Source: Terebella lapidaria
Taxonomy: Eukaryota; Annelida; Polychaeta; Terebellida; Terebellidae
Direction of reading: 5' to 3'
Length of the DNA: 64,000 nucleotides
NCBI GenBank assembly: GCA_949152475.1
Contig: OX424561.1
Span: forward strand, 28,080,481 to 28,144,480
The notes under the pieces are model-generated. The model searched no databases, had not been told where the DNA came from, and saw nothing but the letters and a program-made list of their open reading frames with translations. The position numbers were made by a program, and so were the translations under genes. Positions 20,750-31,040 of the stretch are shown in pieces; the stretch's first letter is position 1; each line of letters opens with the position of its first letter.

Positions 20750-21883
20750 TCAGCTTCTGGATGGCGTTTGTTGCGAGTTGTCACATCGTCCCCCGATGTG
20801 CACGAAGTTCGTGTGACAGGTACGTAATATGGCGAAACAGACAGTGTTCACGATCTTATGCTGGCGCATGTGCTTCAGAAGTGAGAGTCCAGTGGTCCAA
20901 TCCCGGTCGGAGTTGAAGTTCTCCTGGATCCTGCCCCGTGTACCTTGCAGGCGATAGGCCATGATAATGTGATTGGCATTCTGGACATCCTTCTCGTTGA
21001 TGATCATATGCTGTCGGACTTCAGCAATATCCGTGAGGGACTCAACTTGCGCACTGAAGACCTTGAAGGAGCTGCCACCCTCAGTCTTCTTGCTCGAAGC
21101 TAAGGTCGGCGGCGCCCCGTCATCTCCACGGTTAGGAACATCGGGTAGGACAGGCTTGAGATATTGTGTTTGGAGCTTGTCCTTCACGTAAAATTTGTCT
21201 TTGGTCAGCCTTGCTTTATTTTTCTTGTCCCCTTTAAGTGACTTATATTCATTATATACAAACTGGCGTCGTTCTGCTGTTGATGGAGGCAACGGGGCAT
21301 TGATTGAATGACCAGTGTCTTTCAGGCGGGATGCTGAGCCGAGAACTAGTTCTCGCTGCTTTGTGATTGGGATTCTGGCGATTATGGATGGTATTTTACC
21401 GGGCGGTGGTTTACCAAGTCTATGTGCAGACTGGATGTGGACGTCGGTAGTGATGCCTAACACGTTGTGGAAAAAGGCTAAGGCAAGAGCAGCGCAGTCT
21501 TCACCCTCTGCTGCATTGTAGTCAGTTGCGTCATCACTGAACGAAATGGTGAGGTTATCTCTCATAGATAGAGTTTTCAAATTCTCAATTTCACCATCTT
21601 GAAGATTTTCTGCAACCTGGAGGCGTGTGACTTCTGCCCTCAGCTTGTTCACTTCTGTGCAAAGTGATGCCACCGCAGTCTTCAGGTCGGTCTGGGTTTC
21701 CTCAATCTTGGTTGTACGGGCGTCAATGCTGGTCTTTTCGTTCATGATGGACTTGATCCCGAGCCATACCAGCGACAGAAGCTTGGTGTTGTTAGGGACC
21801 TCATCAGATCTTAGAGCCTCTTCGAGATCCATGATGGTTAAATTTGACATTCTGAATTGTTGTGGAAGGCACTGTTTGGGCAC
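20750..21883 (-). CDS. LINE ORF1-like protein with C-terminal IMPACT/UPF0029-like domain (377 aa)
   Basis: One open frame of 377 codons. Residues 45-105 form a heptad-rich coiled coil (KTAVASLCTEVNKLRAEVTR). Residues 107-190 resemble the RRM of L1-type ORF1 proteins (RDNLTISF, HIQSAHRLGKPPPGKIPSII, ARIPITKQRELVLGSA), and 195-240 its C-terminal domain (RQFVYNEYKSLKG, FYVKDKLQTQYLKP). Residues 268-372 (FKVFSAQVESLTDIAEV, ANHIIMAYRLQGT, TGLSLLKHM, NTVCFAILRTC, VHIGG) align in motif order with the YigZ/IMPACT N-terminal fold (UPF0029). The role would be nucleic-acid binding in a retrotransposon particle; that of the extra domain is unknown. It lies upstream of the LINE RT on the same strand, but the 270-bp gap holds no endonuclease, so the two may belong to different elements. 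A start at residue 12 is also possible. Confidence 0.75.
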   Translation of the reverse strand: MPKQCLPQQFRMSNLTIMDLEEALRSDEVPNNTKLLSLVWLGIKSIMNEKTSIDARTTKIEETQTDLKTAVASLCTEVNKLRAEVTRLQVAENLQDGEIENLKTLSMRDNLTISFSDDATDYNAAEGEDCAALALAFFHNVLGITTDVHIQSAHRLGKPPPGKIPSIIARIPITKQRELVLGSASRLKDTGHSINAPLPPSTAERRQFVYNEYKSLKGDKKNKARLTKDKFYVKDKLQTQYLKPVLPDVPNRGDDGAPPTLASSKKTEGGSSFKVFSAQVESLTDIAEVRQHMIINEKDVQNANHIIMAYRLQGTRGRIQENFNSDRDWTTGLSLLKHMRQHKIVNTVCFAILRTCHTNFVHIGGRCDNSQQTPSRS

Positions 21884-22423
21884 CGTAGTTTTGGAATGAT
21901 CTAGCGTACTTGACGGACAGGTCGTACTGGGTACCTCTGGGACACAGTAGTTATTGGTCGATCGAACGTGGCTGGTTGACAGACGCTTGGTCAGTGCGAT
22001 TGTTATACAAGTGCCTACACAACTAAGAGTTCACTGGACCGTGCAACGTGTAAACATAGGGTAATGGCGGGAGAGAATGTCAAAAGTTGTTGCTACAAGT
22101 CACTGAATGTCAATGGATATTCACAATCATTCCTTCTGGCACTGACTGAACTCACCACGCAATATGAACCACAGTAGTTTTAGCAGGGCTCATAAAAACA
22201 TATATGTTCATATTCCAAACGATTTCAACATATTTTGCTATATTCACAGGAGCTTTAGCTAACGTACGTGCTATTACAGTACTGCCATCTTGGTTGAAAG
22301 CTTGAAAATGCCGTTAAATTGGACACTTTTTATTTTTTAAAACAGTTTTTGTATATCATCATCGTGTATGGATGCTATAATTCATTAAAAACATCGTTTA
22401 TATACTTGAAATCACCATATTAA
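21884..22423. other. Upstream flank of the ORF1-like gene
   Basis: No coding signal is seen. 21884-22190 is moderately GC-rich and could be the 5' untranslated region of the LINE that donated ORF1. The rest is AT-rich and unrecognised. Confidence 0.35.
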
Positions 22424-23895
22424 GGAGCCGGTCATTATTTATCAGGTGGGGGGGGGGGGTCACACTTTCCTTTTCAACAATATTGGGGGAGGTCATACTT
22501 TTATTTTCGATGGGACTGGGGGGGGGGGGGGGTCGGAGTTTGAAATTGAGTTATTTTGAGCAAATCTGAATAGTAAAATAGTTAAATAATTAGGTGGAAA
22601 CAATCCACTCAATATCAGTACATGGACTCATTGGAGTACGCGATGGAATTACATAACACTTTCAGTAAAACCATAATCTCCCTGAAACCGGATCACGCAG
22701 AGGACCATTCAGGAACACCAACATCGAGAGATGCCGCAATCCATGTGCACCAGGGCTCAAAATTGATAATTTTATCCAGGAGCCAAAGTTTCTATTTCGC
22801 TCCTATTCAACAATTTTTAGGAGCCAATTGGCTTCTAGAAGCATATTTCAATATTACTTTACAGATTTTCATCAGCCAATTGGCTCGAGAGCTCTATTGC
22901 CAGGAGCAAATCTGAAATGTTATGGGCCTATGGCTACCCACAAGTGGCAATTCTGAGCTCTGATGTGCATTGATCAACGCTCATCACTCAGATTGAAACA
23001 TTGTCACCAAGAATCAACTTTGGACCCAACGGAGCAGCACTACAGCTAAACACGGTGCCAGCAAGGACGAACCCAGATCAGCAGGGTCCTGTCACAAACA
23101 AACCACGGATCAATCAGTCCATACCACCCTGAGCAACATATCATCCCTTACGATGAACCCGAACTAGCATGTCAGAACCACAGACCGGTTTTACACCGGT
23201 TTATGTGGAAGAGCCCTGTATTTTTCGCGAGTTCACTACATGTATGGTGTCCAGTCAGTCCGTGAGGGTTTTCATACATTTTTTTTCCATTCCATCAAAA
23301 ATCAAAAGGAATCAACTGAATGATCTTTGACCTATGTCTCGAGTGTTTAAAGTGGGCTCCGAAACGATGGCCTGTGTAATGAAAAAGAAAATGCATTCAG
23401 AGGAAAGTGATCCTGGATATGGATGTCGGGGGGGGGGGGTGGAATTTGGGGTGGAGTCTGGTTTTGCCCTCAAACACCTAAAGTGCCCATATATAGTATG
23501 CATGCAAGTAATAATTGTTGTAATTGCATTTAACAGCGAAGGAATGGTGGATACACGAAGAGCACAAATCATAGTATTCACTGACCTTATAGTATCATAA
23601 ATTCGCGACAAAAGTCACAGTTGTTTCAATAGAAATGAAAGAAAGCGTAAAAAGCATTCAAGTATCATTATGATACTGGTGCATTATAATTGTCATCAAT
23701 TGCGAAGCATAGCCTTATATTCATACATGGGGATTGGAGGGGGGGGGGGGTCATACTTTTATTTTGGATTTTGGTGGGGGGTCATAGATTGGTTTTCGAT
23801 ATCGGTAGGGGGGTCAAACTTTGAAAACTCATTTCTCGGAAAAACCATCCAACCCACCCCCCCCCCCCTCCACCCAGTAAATAATGACCGGCCCC
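22424..23895. mobile_element. Non-autonomous DNA transposon, PIF/Harbinger-like, TAA target duplication
   Basis: The left end GGAGCCGGTCATTATTTA and the right end (complement GGGGCCGGTCATTATTTA) form inverted repeats of about 26 bp continuing into G-rich tracts. TAA occurs on both sides (22421-22423 and 23896-23898). A 3-bp TWA duplication with GGSCC-type ends is the pattern known for PIF/Harbinger. The inside has several poly-G runs each followed by 'gtcatactttta'-like text near both ends. No transposase is encoded. Confidence 0.72.
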
Positions 23896-23898
23896 TAA

Positions 23899-24786
23899 AG
23901 TACTAGGAACATGAAAATATGATGTGAGCTCAGATTAAAGCACCATGTGAGCTGATCAGAATGGTTCTTACAGAACGTGAATATCTCAATTACTTCAAGA
24001 GTTACAGAGCTTCAAAGTTCAAATTGCCCAGAGTACAATTTGAAAAATCAAATAGCTCATTAATATGCAAATTTGTATGCATGACGTCACAGCGGGAACA
24101 TTTTTAAATTAGCTGGTTTTATCGGCATATGAAGTCTTTAGAAATTGCAATTATTCAACAAAGTTTATTCCACATGCTCTCCATAATTGATAGTCAATGA
24201 ATTTCACATCCGGATAGTTGCCAAGGTCACCAGTATTGATATAAGGTCCCTAGCAACCAGGGTTGCTATGGACAAATCCACAGTCATATCGATGAACAAA
24301 CAAAACCAGAGGTGAAAATGGATGGACTCCACAAGCATAAATAATATACAATAATCGAAATATGTCAAAACCCATGTTTCTGGCAGATAGGACCCATAGC
24401 AACCAATGGTTACTAAGGCTCCAGCAGGTGAATAGTAACCATGGCAACATTAACACTTTGATCAACACTGATTATTGACTATGCCTATCAATGTGTAAGG
24501 TTTAGGTTTCCAATAATTTGAGCAGAACAATTATATTAAGACTCAAACTTGCCTAATTAAAAATATTCCCCCTTCTACGTCACGAATACCTCATTTGCTT
24601 ACTAATTAGCTGCTCGTAAAATCCAGAAGTGTTCAATCCACCATATGTCATAACCTGCCAAAATGTGACATTCAAATGGCCATAACTTTTTAACCGATAG
24701 ATGTTGGCATGCAGTAAACAACACTTTACTCAGCAAAACAAGGTCTCTCATTTGAGTTCACATCATATTTTCATGTTCCTGGTACT
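23899..24786. mobile_element. 888-bp non-autonomous DNA transposon flanked by TTAA
   Basis: Ends AGTACTAGGAACATGAAAAT and the complement AGTACCAGGAACATGAAAAT continue as inverted repeats for about 35 bp (through atatgatgtga). The right side is followed by TTAA (24787-24790). The left TTAA is interrupted by the PIF/Harbinger-like element, and removing that element restores ccata-TTAA-AGTACT. A TTAA target points to a Kolobok or piggyBac type. It encodes no protein. Confidence 0.72.
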
Positions 24787-24809
24787 TTAAATGCACCTCC
24801 ATGTTAAAA

Positions 24810-24910
24810 GATAGGGAGGCGTCAGGTGCTTATCCCCAGTACGAGTAAATTCATTGGAATTTGTCATCGATCAGTACTTCCGCTTTCCAGCCCTATAGAA
24901 AATCTTTGCT
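24810..24910 (-). repeat. Fragment of the foldback repeat family of 17680-18100
   Basis: The stretch around 24835-24890 (ttcattggaatttgtcatcg and acttccgctttccagccc) matches the complement of 17940-18010 almost base for base. Confidence 0.7.
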
Positions 24911-26390
24911 ATAGGCCCCATTCTTGCCAGATTTTTTACGTCATTGTGACGTAATGTGACGCTAATGTTATACTGCAAACTCACTTTCATGTAACCTTTC
25001 AAAGATCGATGAAACTTTTGCCACACTGACATTGTGGGAACTACGTTTATGACTTCAGACCGAAAATTTCTCAACGAGGGAATAGTATCACATATGACCT
25101 CCCTTGAGCAGAATTGAATGAGCTTTCCAGTGGTGTAATGCATTCTATTCTAGGATAAGTACTTACGAAAAAACAGCCGTATTTCGAAAACTGATGTTTG
25201 ACGTTCTGAACTGATGTTTGAATAAAATCATTGACGTTCTACGTAGCATGTTGAAACTCGGTAAATGGCTGAGTAATAATATTCCACATATGTTGTCAAA
25301 ATTACAGTCGAATAGCTTCAAATTTGAATGCAATGTGGGTGCTTGAAAGTTTGCTGAAAAATACGACTGGTCTTACGTTTATGACGTCATAAAAATTTAT
25401 CATGACGGAAAATCTACTTTAAGGAGAATTGAACGAGCTTTCCGACGGTGTAATCCGTTTCACTCTAGGATAAATACTTACTGCGATACAACCTTATTTC
25501 GAAAATTGACGTGTGATGTCATGACGTCATTTGAGAACATTGTGGATGTTTGAACGTTTGCTAAAAAAAATTATGACAGGCATTACGCTTATGACGTCAA
25601 AGCGGAAAAACTTTCATGGCGGAAAGGTATCGGACAGAGCTCTCCTAAAGCAGAATTCAACGAGCTTTCCAATGGTGCAATCCGCTTCTCTGTATGACAG
25701 AGAACTGCCGTTCACGTCAATGACGTTGCATGTAGCGTGTTGAAACTCGCTGTATTGCTGGATATTATTATTCCACATACGTTCTCATAATTACAGTCCG
25801 ATATCTTCAAATTTGAATGCACTGTGCAAGTTTGAAAGTTTGCTGAAAAGTCGAAAAAAAATTTATGACCGGCCTTACGTTTATGGCGTCATAGCGGGAA
25901 ATCTAACTTGGCGGAAAAATAACGGACAGTACCCTCCTAAACCAGAATTCAACGAGCTTTCCAATGGTGCTTCTCTGTACGACAAATACTTTCCGACATA
26001 TAGCCCCATTTTGGAAATTGAAGTTTCACTTCGTGCCGTCATTGACGTTGCACATAGCGTGTCGAAACTCAGTATATGGCTGGGTAATATTATTCCACAT
26101 ACGTTTTCATAATTACAGTCCAGTGCACTCTGGATGTTTGAAAGTTTGCCGAAAAATTGGTATGACAGGCCTTATATACGTTTATGGCGTCATAGCGGAA
26201 AATCTATCATGGCGGAAAAGTATCGGACAGTGCCCTCCTAAACAAGAATTCAACGGGCTTTCCAATTGTGCCGCTTCTCTGTACGACAAATACTTTCCGA
26301 TATATAGCCCCATTTTCAAAATTGACGTTTCACGTCGTGACGTCATTGACATTCAACCGATCCAAATAAAACTTGCAGTTTGATGGATGA
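24870..26390. repeat. Degenerate tandem repeat of about 300 bp with CRE-like palindromes
   Basis: A diverged unit recurs four to five times, marked by gagctttccaatggtg at about 25110, 25436, 25664, 25953 and 26256. Each unit also carries tttgaatgcaatgtgg, gaaagtttgctgaaaa, 'ttatgacgtcat' or a variant, and tattattccacatacg. ORFs across it (25531-25743, 25813-26112, 25964-26383) are by-products of the repeat. Confidence 0.75.
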
Positions 26391-26750
26391 TATCAATATA
26401 TATCGGTGTATTAAATTTCAGAGGTATAGATCCAAATATGACTGCTGTGTGACTGCTACCTAAAACGTGCGGTCCCGTCCAAGGAGGAATATCTATACAC
26501 CAAAAACAAAATCGGGATGCTAGTGCGAAAACTGTGGACGCCGGAGAGCGAACACATATACAAATTTACATTTGCAAGTGACCAACATATTGACTCAGCA
26601 AAAGAAATTGACCAGGGCCAAGTTTACCCAACATACCCCTAAGACATGTCTGTGTAGTGCCACGAGTCTGAAAATAACGTCCGGTTCTCTTTACAACGCA
26701 CCGTTTCCGAGATATGACCAAAAATGATAATGCCGATTCAGCAAAAAGAA
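26390..26750. repeat. Single diverged unit of the 148-bp satellite, then the start of Sat133
   Basis: 26630-26745 contains ccctaagacatgtctgtgta, the segment gccacgagtctgaaaataac and ccgtttccgagatatg, the hallmark words of the array at 39120-39985. 26390-26630 is unrecognised. Confidence 0.7.
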
Positions 26751-27240
26751 AAATTAGCCCAAGGGCTAAGAAAGGTTACCGGACAATTATATTTTAAATA
26801 TTAGCCTTTTGTCCCATGGCCTTGAAAATAAGGTCATTGGTCAATTCGAGGTCACGAGAATATTCAGCATATATCATTTGGAGTTTGACCGCAATTGATT
26901 CCTAAGCTGTAAAGTTGATAATAAGTGAGATATTAGCCATTTTCTGCTCCGACCTTGAAACTAAGGTCAAGGTTAATTCAAGGTCATCGAAATATTCAGT
27001 GTATATCAGTTTCTATAGATATTAGCCATTTTGTCATTTGACCTTGAAAATGAGATCAAAGGTCGAATTCAAGGTCATGGCAATATTCAGCATATATCAT
27101 ATTCTATATGTTCACAATTGATTCCTAAGCTGTAAAGTCGATAATAAGCGAGATATTTGTTATTTTGTCCTGTGGCCTTGAAATTTAGGTCAAATGTCAA
27201 ATTCAAGGTCACGAGAATAATCTGTATATATCATTTCCCA
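26751..27240 (+). mobile_element. Sat133 satellite transposon, left part
   Basis: It begins with the left end attagcccaagggctaagaa and ggttaccggacaat, followed by about three and a half 133-bp monomers up to the repeat word at 27240. Its right half has been replaced by the tandem duplication 27071-30065. Confidence 0.8.
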
Positions 27241-28570
27241 GTCCCAAAATAAGTTCTGTCTCGCCTTACGACGCACCGCTTCCGAGACATGGCCGAAAAT
27301 TTAAAAAAATGCCAACTCAGCAAAAAAGTGGCTTATGGCCAAGTTCACCCAAATACCCCTAAGTCATGTTCGTCTAGTGCCACGATTCCGAAAATAACGC
27401 CCGTTTCACTTTACGACGCAACGTCGTGAAACAAGAGATACCAAAAAGAAGATGTCTATGACAGAAGCACAGTTGAAGAAAGCTAGGGAGTCGGAGAGTG
27501 TTATTGGAGGCATTCAACCAATACTGTGGCTTGCTAAATCGATTAAGGAAAATACTGCTTCTACTACCCCAAGACATGATGACATTGAACTGCGAACACG
27601 CGCTTTTGAAGAATGTAAGGAAGGTCGTGACAAGGAGATTGAAGAACTGTTGGGCTCTGTCAAAGCACTACATGGGCAAGTGCAGAGGTCCAAACAGAAA
27701 TATGCAACAGTGTTCTTGTCATATGTCTGCGACAATGACGCGATCACTGATGGAGGGAGCGGCTTCAAGGGCTCCAACGCACAGTCCTTACCACACTGGA
27801 AGAGATAGAAAAAACTCCAACAAAAATTTCTTGTCGTCCCAACATTGTAACCAATACAAATCGTGATCACTGCCCACATACTTCAAGGGAATGGTGGCAC
27901 GCCTGATGACTGGGGCACAGGCCATGAACTACCCAAGATGATGAGGCAAAGCAACATCGTCGACTGCCTCTGCATGGCAACTCAGTGTTGTAGCCCAAAT
28001 TATGGACATATCGGTGAGAAAAAGGTTTGATCACATAAATACACTGTATATAGACACTTACAACTTACAACATGTAAGCCGCTTAGATATACACTGTATT
28101 TAACCCTGTATGTAATGCTGTTTATACACTGTATGTGAGGCGCTTAGATATGAATAATTAAAAAGAAAGTAAAATGTAACTGCTAATGACCAACACTTAC
28201 TTGGAAACAAGAAAATTTAGCCCAAAGGCTAACTAAAGATAGGTTACCGGCCAATATGTGTTTTATATTTTAGATATTAGCCATTTTGTCCCGTGACCTT
28301 GAAAATGAGGTTAATGATCAAATCCAAGGTCAAAAGAATATTAAGAATTTATCATTTCTTATATGTCCTCATTTGTTTATATGTCCTCATTTTGCTAAAC
28401 TGAAAATTCAATAATAAGAGAGGTATTAGCAATTTTGTCCTGTCATTTTGTCCTGTCACCAGAATGTTCGGCATATATCATTTCCTGTATGTTCACGATT
28501 GATTCTCAAGTTGTGAAGTCGATAATATACGCGATATTTGCGATTTTGTCCGTAACCATGAAACCATGAA
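27071..28570. repeat. 1.5-kb tandem duplication, copy 1
   Basis: The sequence recurs 1500 bases downstream with very few differences (for example a one-base length change in an A-run near 27300/28800 and one substitution near 27673/29174). The unit contains part of a Sat133, a 148-bp-satellite unit, the coding-like segment at 27452-27808 and the left end of another Sat133 at 28207. Confidence 0.93.
27452..27808 (+). pseudogene. Coding-like fragment, 118 codons, possibly a captured gene piece (copy 1)
   Basis: The frame starts MSMTEAQLKKARESESVIGG, is charged and helical (ELRTRAFEECKEGRDKEIEE, LLGSVKALHGQVQRSKQKYA) and ends at a stop at 27806. In another frame the downstream text reads TVLTTLEEIEKTPTKI, also coiled-coil-like, so an originally longer frame may have been broken near 27700-27780. 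I do not recognise the family. It sits between satellite blocks inside the duplicated 1.5-kb unit, so capture by a transposon is a reasonable guess. Confidence 0.4.
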
Positions 28571-30065
28571 AAGGTCTTGGCAATATTCAGCATATATCAT
28601 ATTCTATATGTTCACAATTGATTCCTAAGCTGTAAAGTCGATAATAAGCGAGATATTAGTTATTTTGTCCTGTGGCCTTGAAATTTAGGTCAAATGTCAA
28701 ATTCAAGGTCACGAGAATAATCTGTATATATCATTTCCCAGTCCCAAAATAAGTTCTGTCTCGCCTTACGACGCACCGCTTCCGAGACATGGCCGAAAAT
28801 TAAAAAAAAATGCCAACTCAGCAAAAAAGTGGCTTATGGCCAAGTTCACCCAAATACCCCTAAGTCATGTTCGTCTAGTGCCACGATTCCGAAAATAACG
28901 CCCGTTTCACTTTACGACGCAACGTCGTGAAACAAGAGATACCAAAAAGAAGATGTCTATGACAGAAGCACAGTTGAAGAAAGCTAGGGAGTCGGAGAGT
29001 GTTATTGGAGGCATTCAACCAATACTGTGGCTTGCTAAATCGATTAAGGAAAATACTGCTTCTACTACCCCAAGACATGATGACATTGAACTGCGAACAC
29101 GCGCTTTTGAAGAATGTAAGGAAGGTCGTGACAAGGAGATTGAAGAACTGTTGGGCTCTGTCAAAGCACTACAAGGGCAAGTGCAGAGGTCCAAACAGAA
29201 ATATGCAACAGTGTTCTTGTCATATGTCTGCGACAATGACGCGATCACTGATGGAGGGAGCGGCTTCAAGGGCTCCAACGCACAGTCATTACCACACTGG
29301 AAGAGATAGAAAAAACTCCAACAAAAATTTCTTGTTGTCCCAACATTGTAACCAATACACATCGTGATCACTGCCCACATACTTCAAGGGAATGGTGGCA
29401 CGCCTGATGACTGGGGCACAGGCCATGAACTACCCAAGATGATGAGGCAAAGCAACATCGTCGACTGCCTCTGCATGGCAACTCAGTGTTGTAGCCCAAA
29501 TTATGGACATATCGGTGAGAAAAAGGTTTGATCACATAAATACACTGTATATAGACACTTACAACTTACAACATGTAAGCCGCTTAGATATACACTGTAT
29601 TTAACCCTGTATGTAATGCTGTTTATACACTGTATGTGAGGCGCTTAGATATGAATAATTAAAAAGAAAGTAAAATGTAACTGCTAATGACCAACACTTA
29701 CTTGGAAACTAGAAAATTTAGCCCAAAGGCTAACTAAAGATAGGTTACCGGCCAATATGTGTTTTATATTTTAGATATTAGCCATTTTGTCCCGTGACCT
29801 TGAAAATGAGGTTAATGATCAAATCCAAGGTCAAAAGAATATTAAGAATTTATCATTTCTTATATGTCCTCATTTGTTTATATGTCCTCATTTTGCTAAA
29901 CTGAAAATTCAATAATAAGAGAGGTATTAGCAATTTTGTCCTGTCATTTTGTCCTGTCACCAGAATGTTCGGCATATATCTTTTCCTGTATGTTCACGAT
30001 TGATTCTCAAGTTGTGAAGTCGATAATATACGCGATATTTGCGATTTTGTCCGTAACCATGAAAT
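28571..30065. repeat. 1.5-kb tandem duplication, copy 2
   Basis: Second copy of the preceding unit. Beyond about 30065 the sequence departs and continues as ordinary Sat133 monomers. Confidence 0.93.
28953..29309 (+). pseudogene. Coding-like fragment, 118 codons, copy 2
   Basis: This is the same frame as at 27452-27808, changed by one residue (ALHGQ to ALQGQ). It arose with the tandem duplication. Confidence 0.4.
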
Positions 30066-30412
30066 TGAGGTCATAGGTCAAATTCAAGATCAAGACAATA
30101 TTCAGCATATATCATTTTCCTATATATTCACAATTGATTCATAAGCTGTACAGTCGAAAATAAGCGAGATTTTGACTATTTTGTGCTCTGACCTTGAAAA
30201 TAAGGTCAGAGTTTAAATTCATGGTCATCGAAATATTTGGCATTTATCATTCCCTATATGTCCACAATATATTCCAAAGCTGCAAAGTCGATAATAAGCG
30301 AGATATTAGCCTTTTTGTTCTGTAACCTTGAAAAAATAACGTCGAAGGTCAAATTAGATTATTTGGCATATGTCATTTCCTATATGTCCACAATTGATTC
30401 CTAAGCTGCACT
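30066..30412 (+). mobile_element. Sat133 monomers, continuation
   Basis: About two and a half monomers (aattcaagatcaagac, tgaccttgaaaataaggtc, attcctaagctgcac). They stop at about 30412 without the right-hand domain. Confidence 0.75.
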
Positions 30413-31040
30413 TGGTCACAGTAAAAACATTTTGACAATCTATTATGATACTCATCATGCCTGAACCATAAGTGCATGATCATTGAATCACCAACATTAT
30501 GCGAAGTTGATAACGATGGTGTTGATATCAACTTATCCGTTATTATTCTTACAAGTTAATATATAGCTAGCTCTATAATTGCACCACCCACAGACTTTGT
30601 CTTTGTTTAACCTCATACTTGCATTTCTCTGTTACCAATATAATATGTAACTGTGTTATGATATATATGTGTGTATGGTTTGGAATAGATTGAATTGAAT
30701 TGAAGTCGCCATGGCAGCAGAAAATTCAGAGATCCCACAATTGACCATACCTTGAGTTCTAGGTGACATACAGCTTGTCGAAAGCAATATCGTATATGAC
30801 TTTGTTCATGAACTTTGACCTCGGAATTTTATTCCTATTTCTTCAACGTGTTAACGAATTTACCTGATATAGAAGGTGTATTGCTTCGTTTTTGGTTGCA
30901 TCGCATACATGTGGATAAGTGTCCAAACATTATAAACGTTGCTATCGTTTTTTTTTTTTTTTAAAGAATTTGACTGATTTTGTGGTGGTTTAAATCGTTG
31001 CATTGTAAACAATAGCATCTGCTATCATTGTAATGTACAG
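30413..31040. other. Unrecognised stretch with a LINE-like 3' tail
   Basis: 30680-30705 has tagattgaattgaattgaag, which looks like the simple-repeat tail of a non-LTR element or SINE. A poly-T run lies near 30949-30961. No coding sequence is seen; expected upstream exons of the methyltransferase were not found. Confidence 0.4.

Noticed and set aside
22440-23870. Poly-G runs as regulatory G-quadruplexes
   Set aside because: They belong to the inverted ends of a transposon and vary in length. Quadruplex potential is real, but no gene nearby makes a regulatory role likely.
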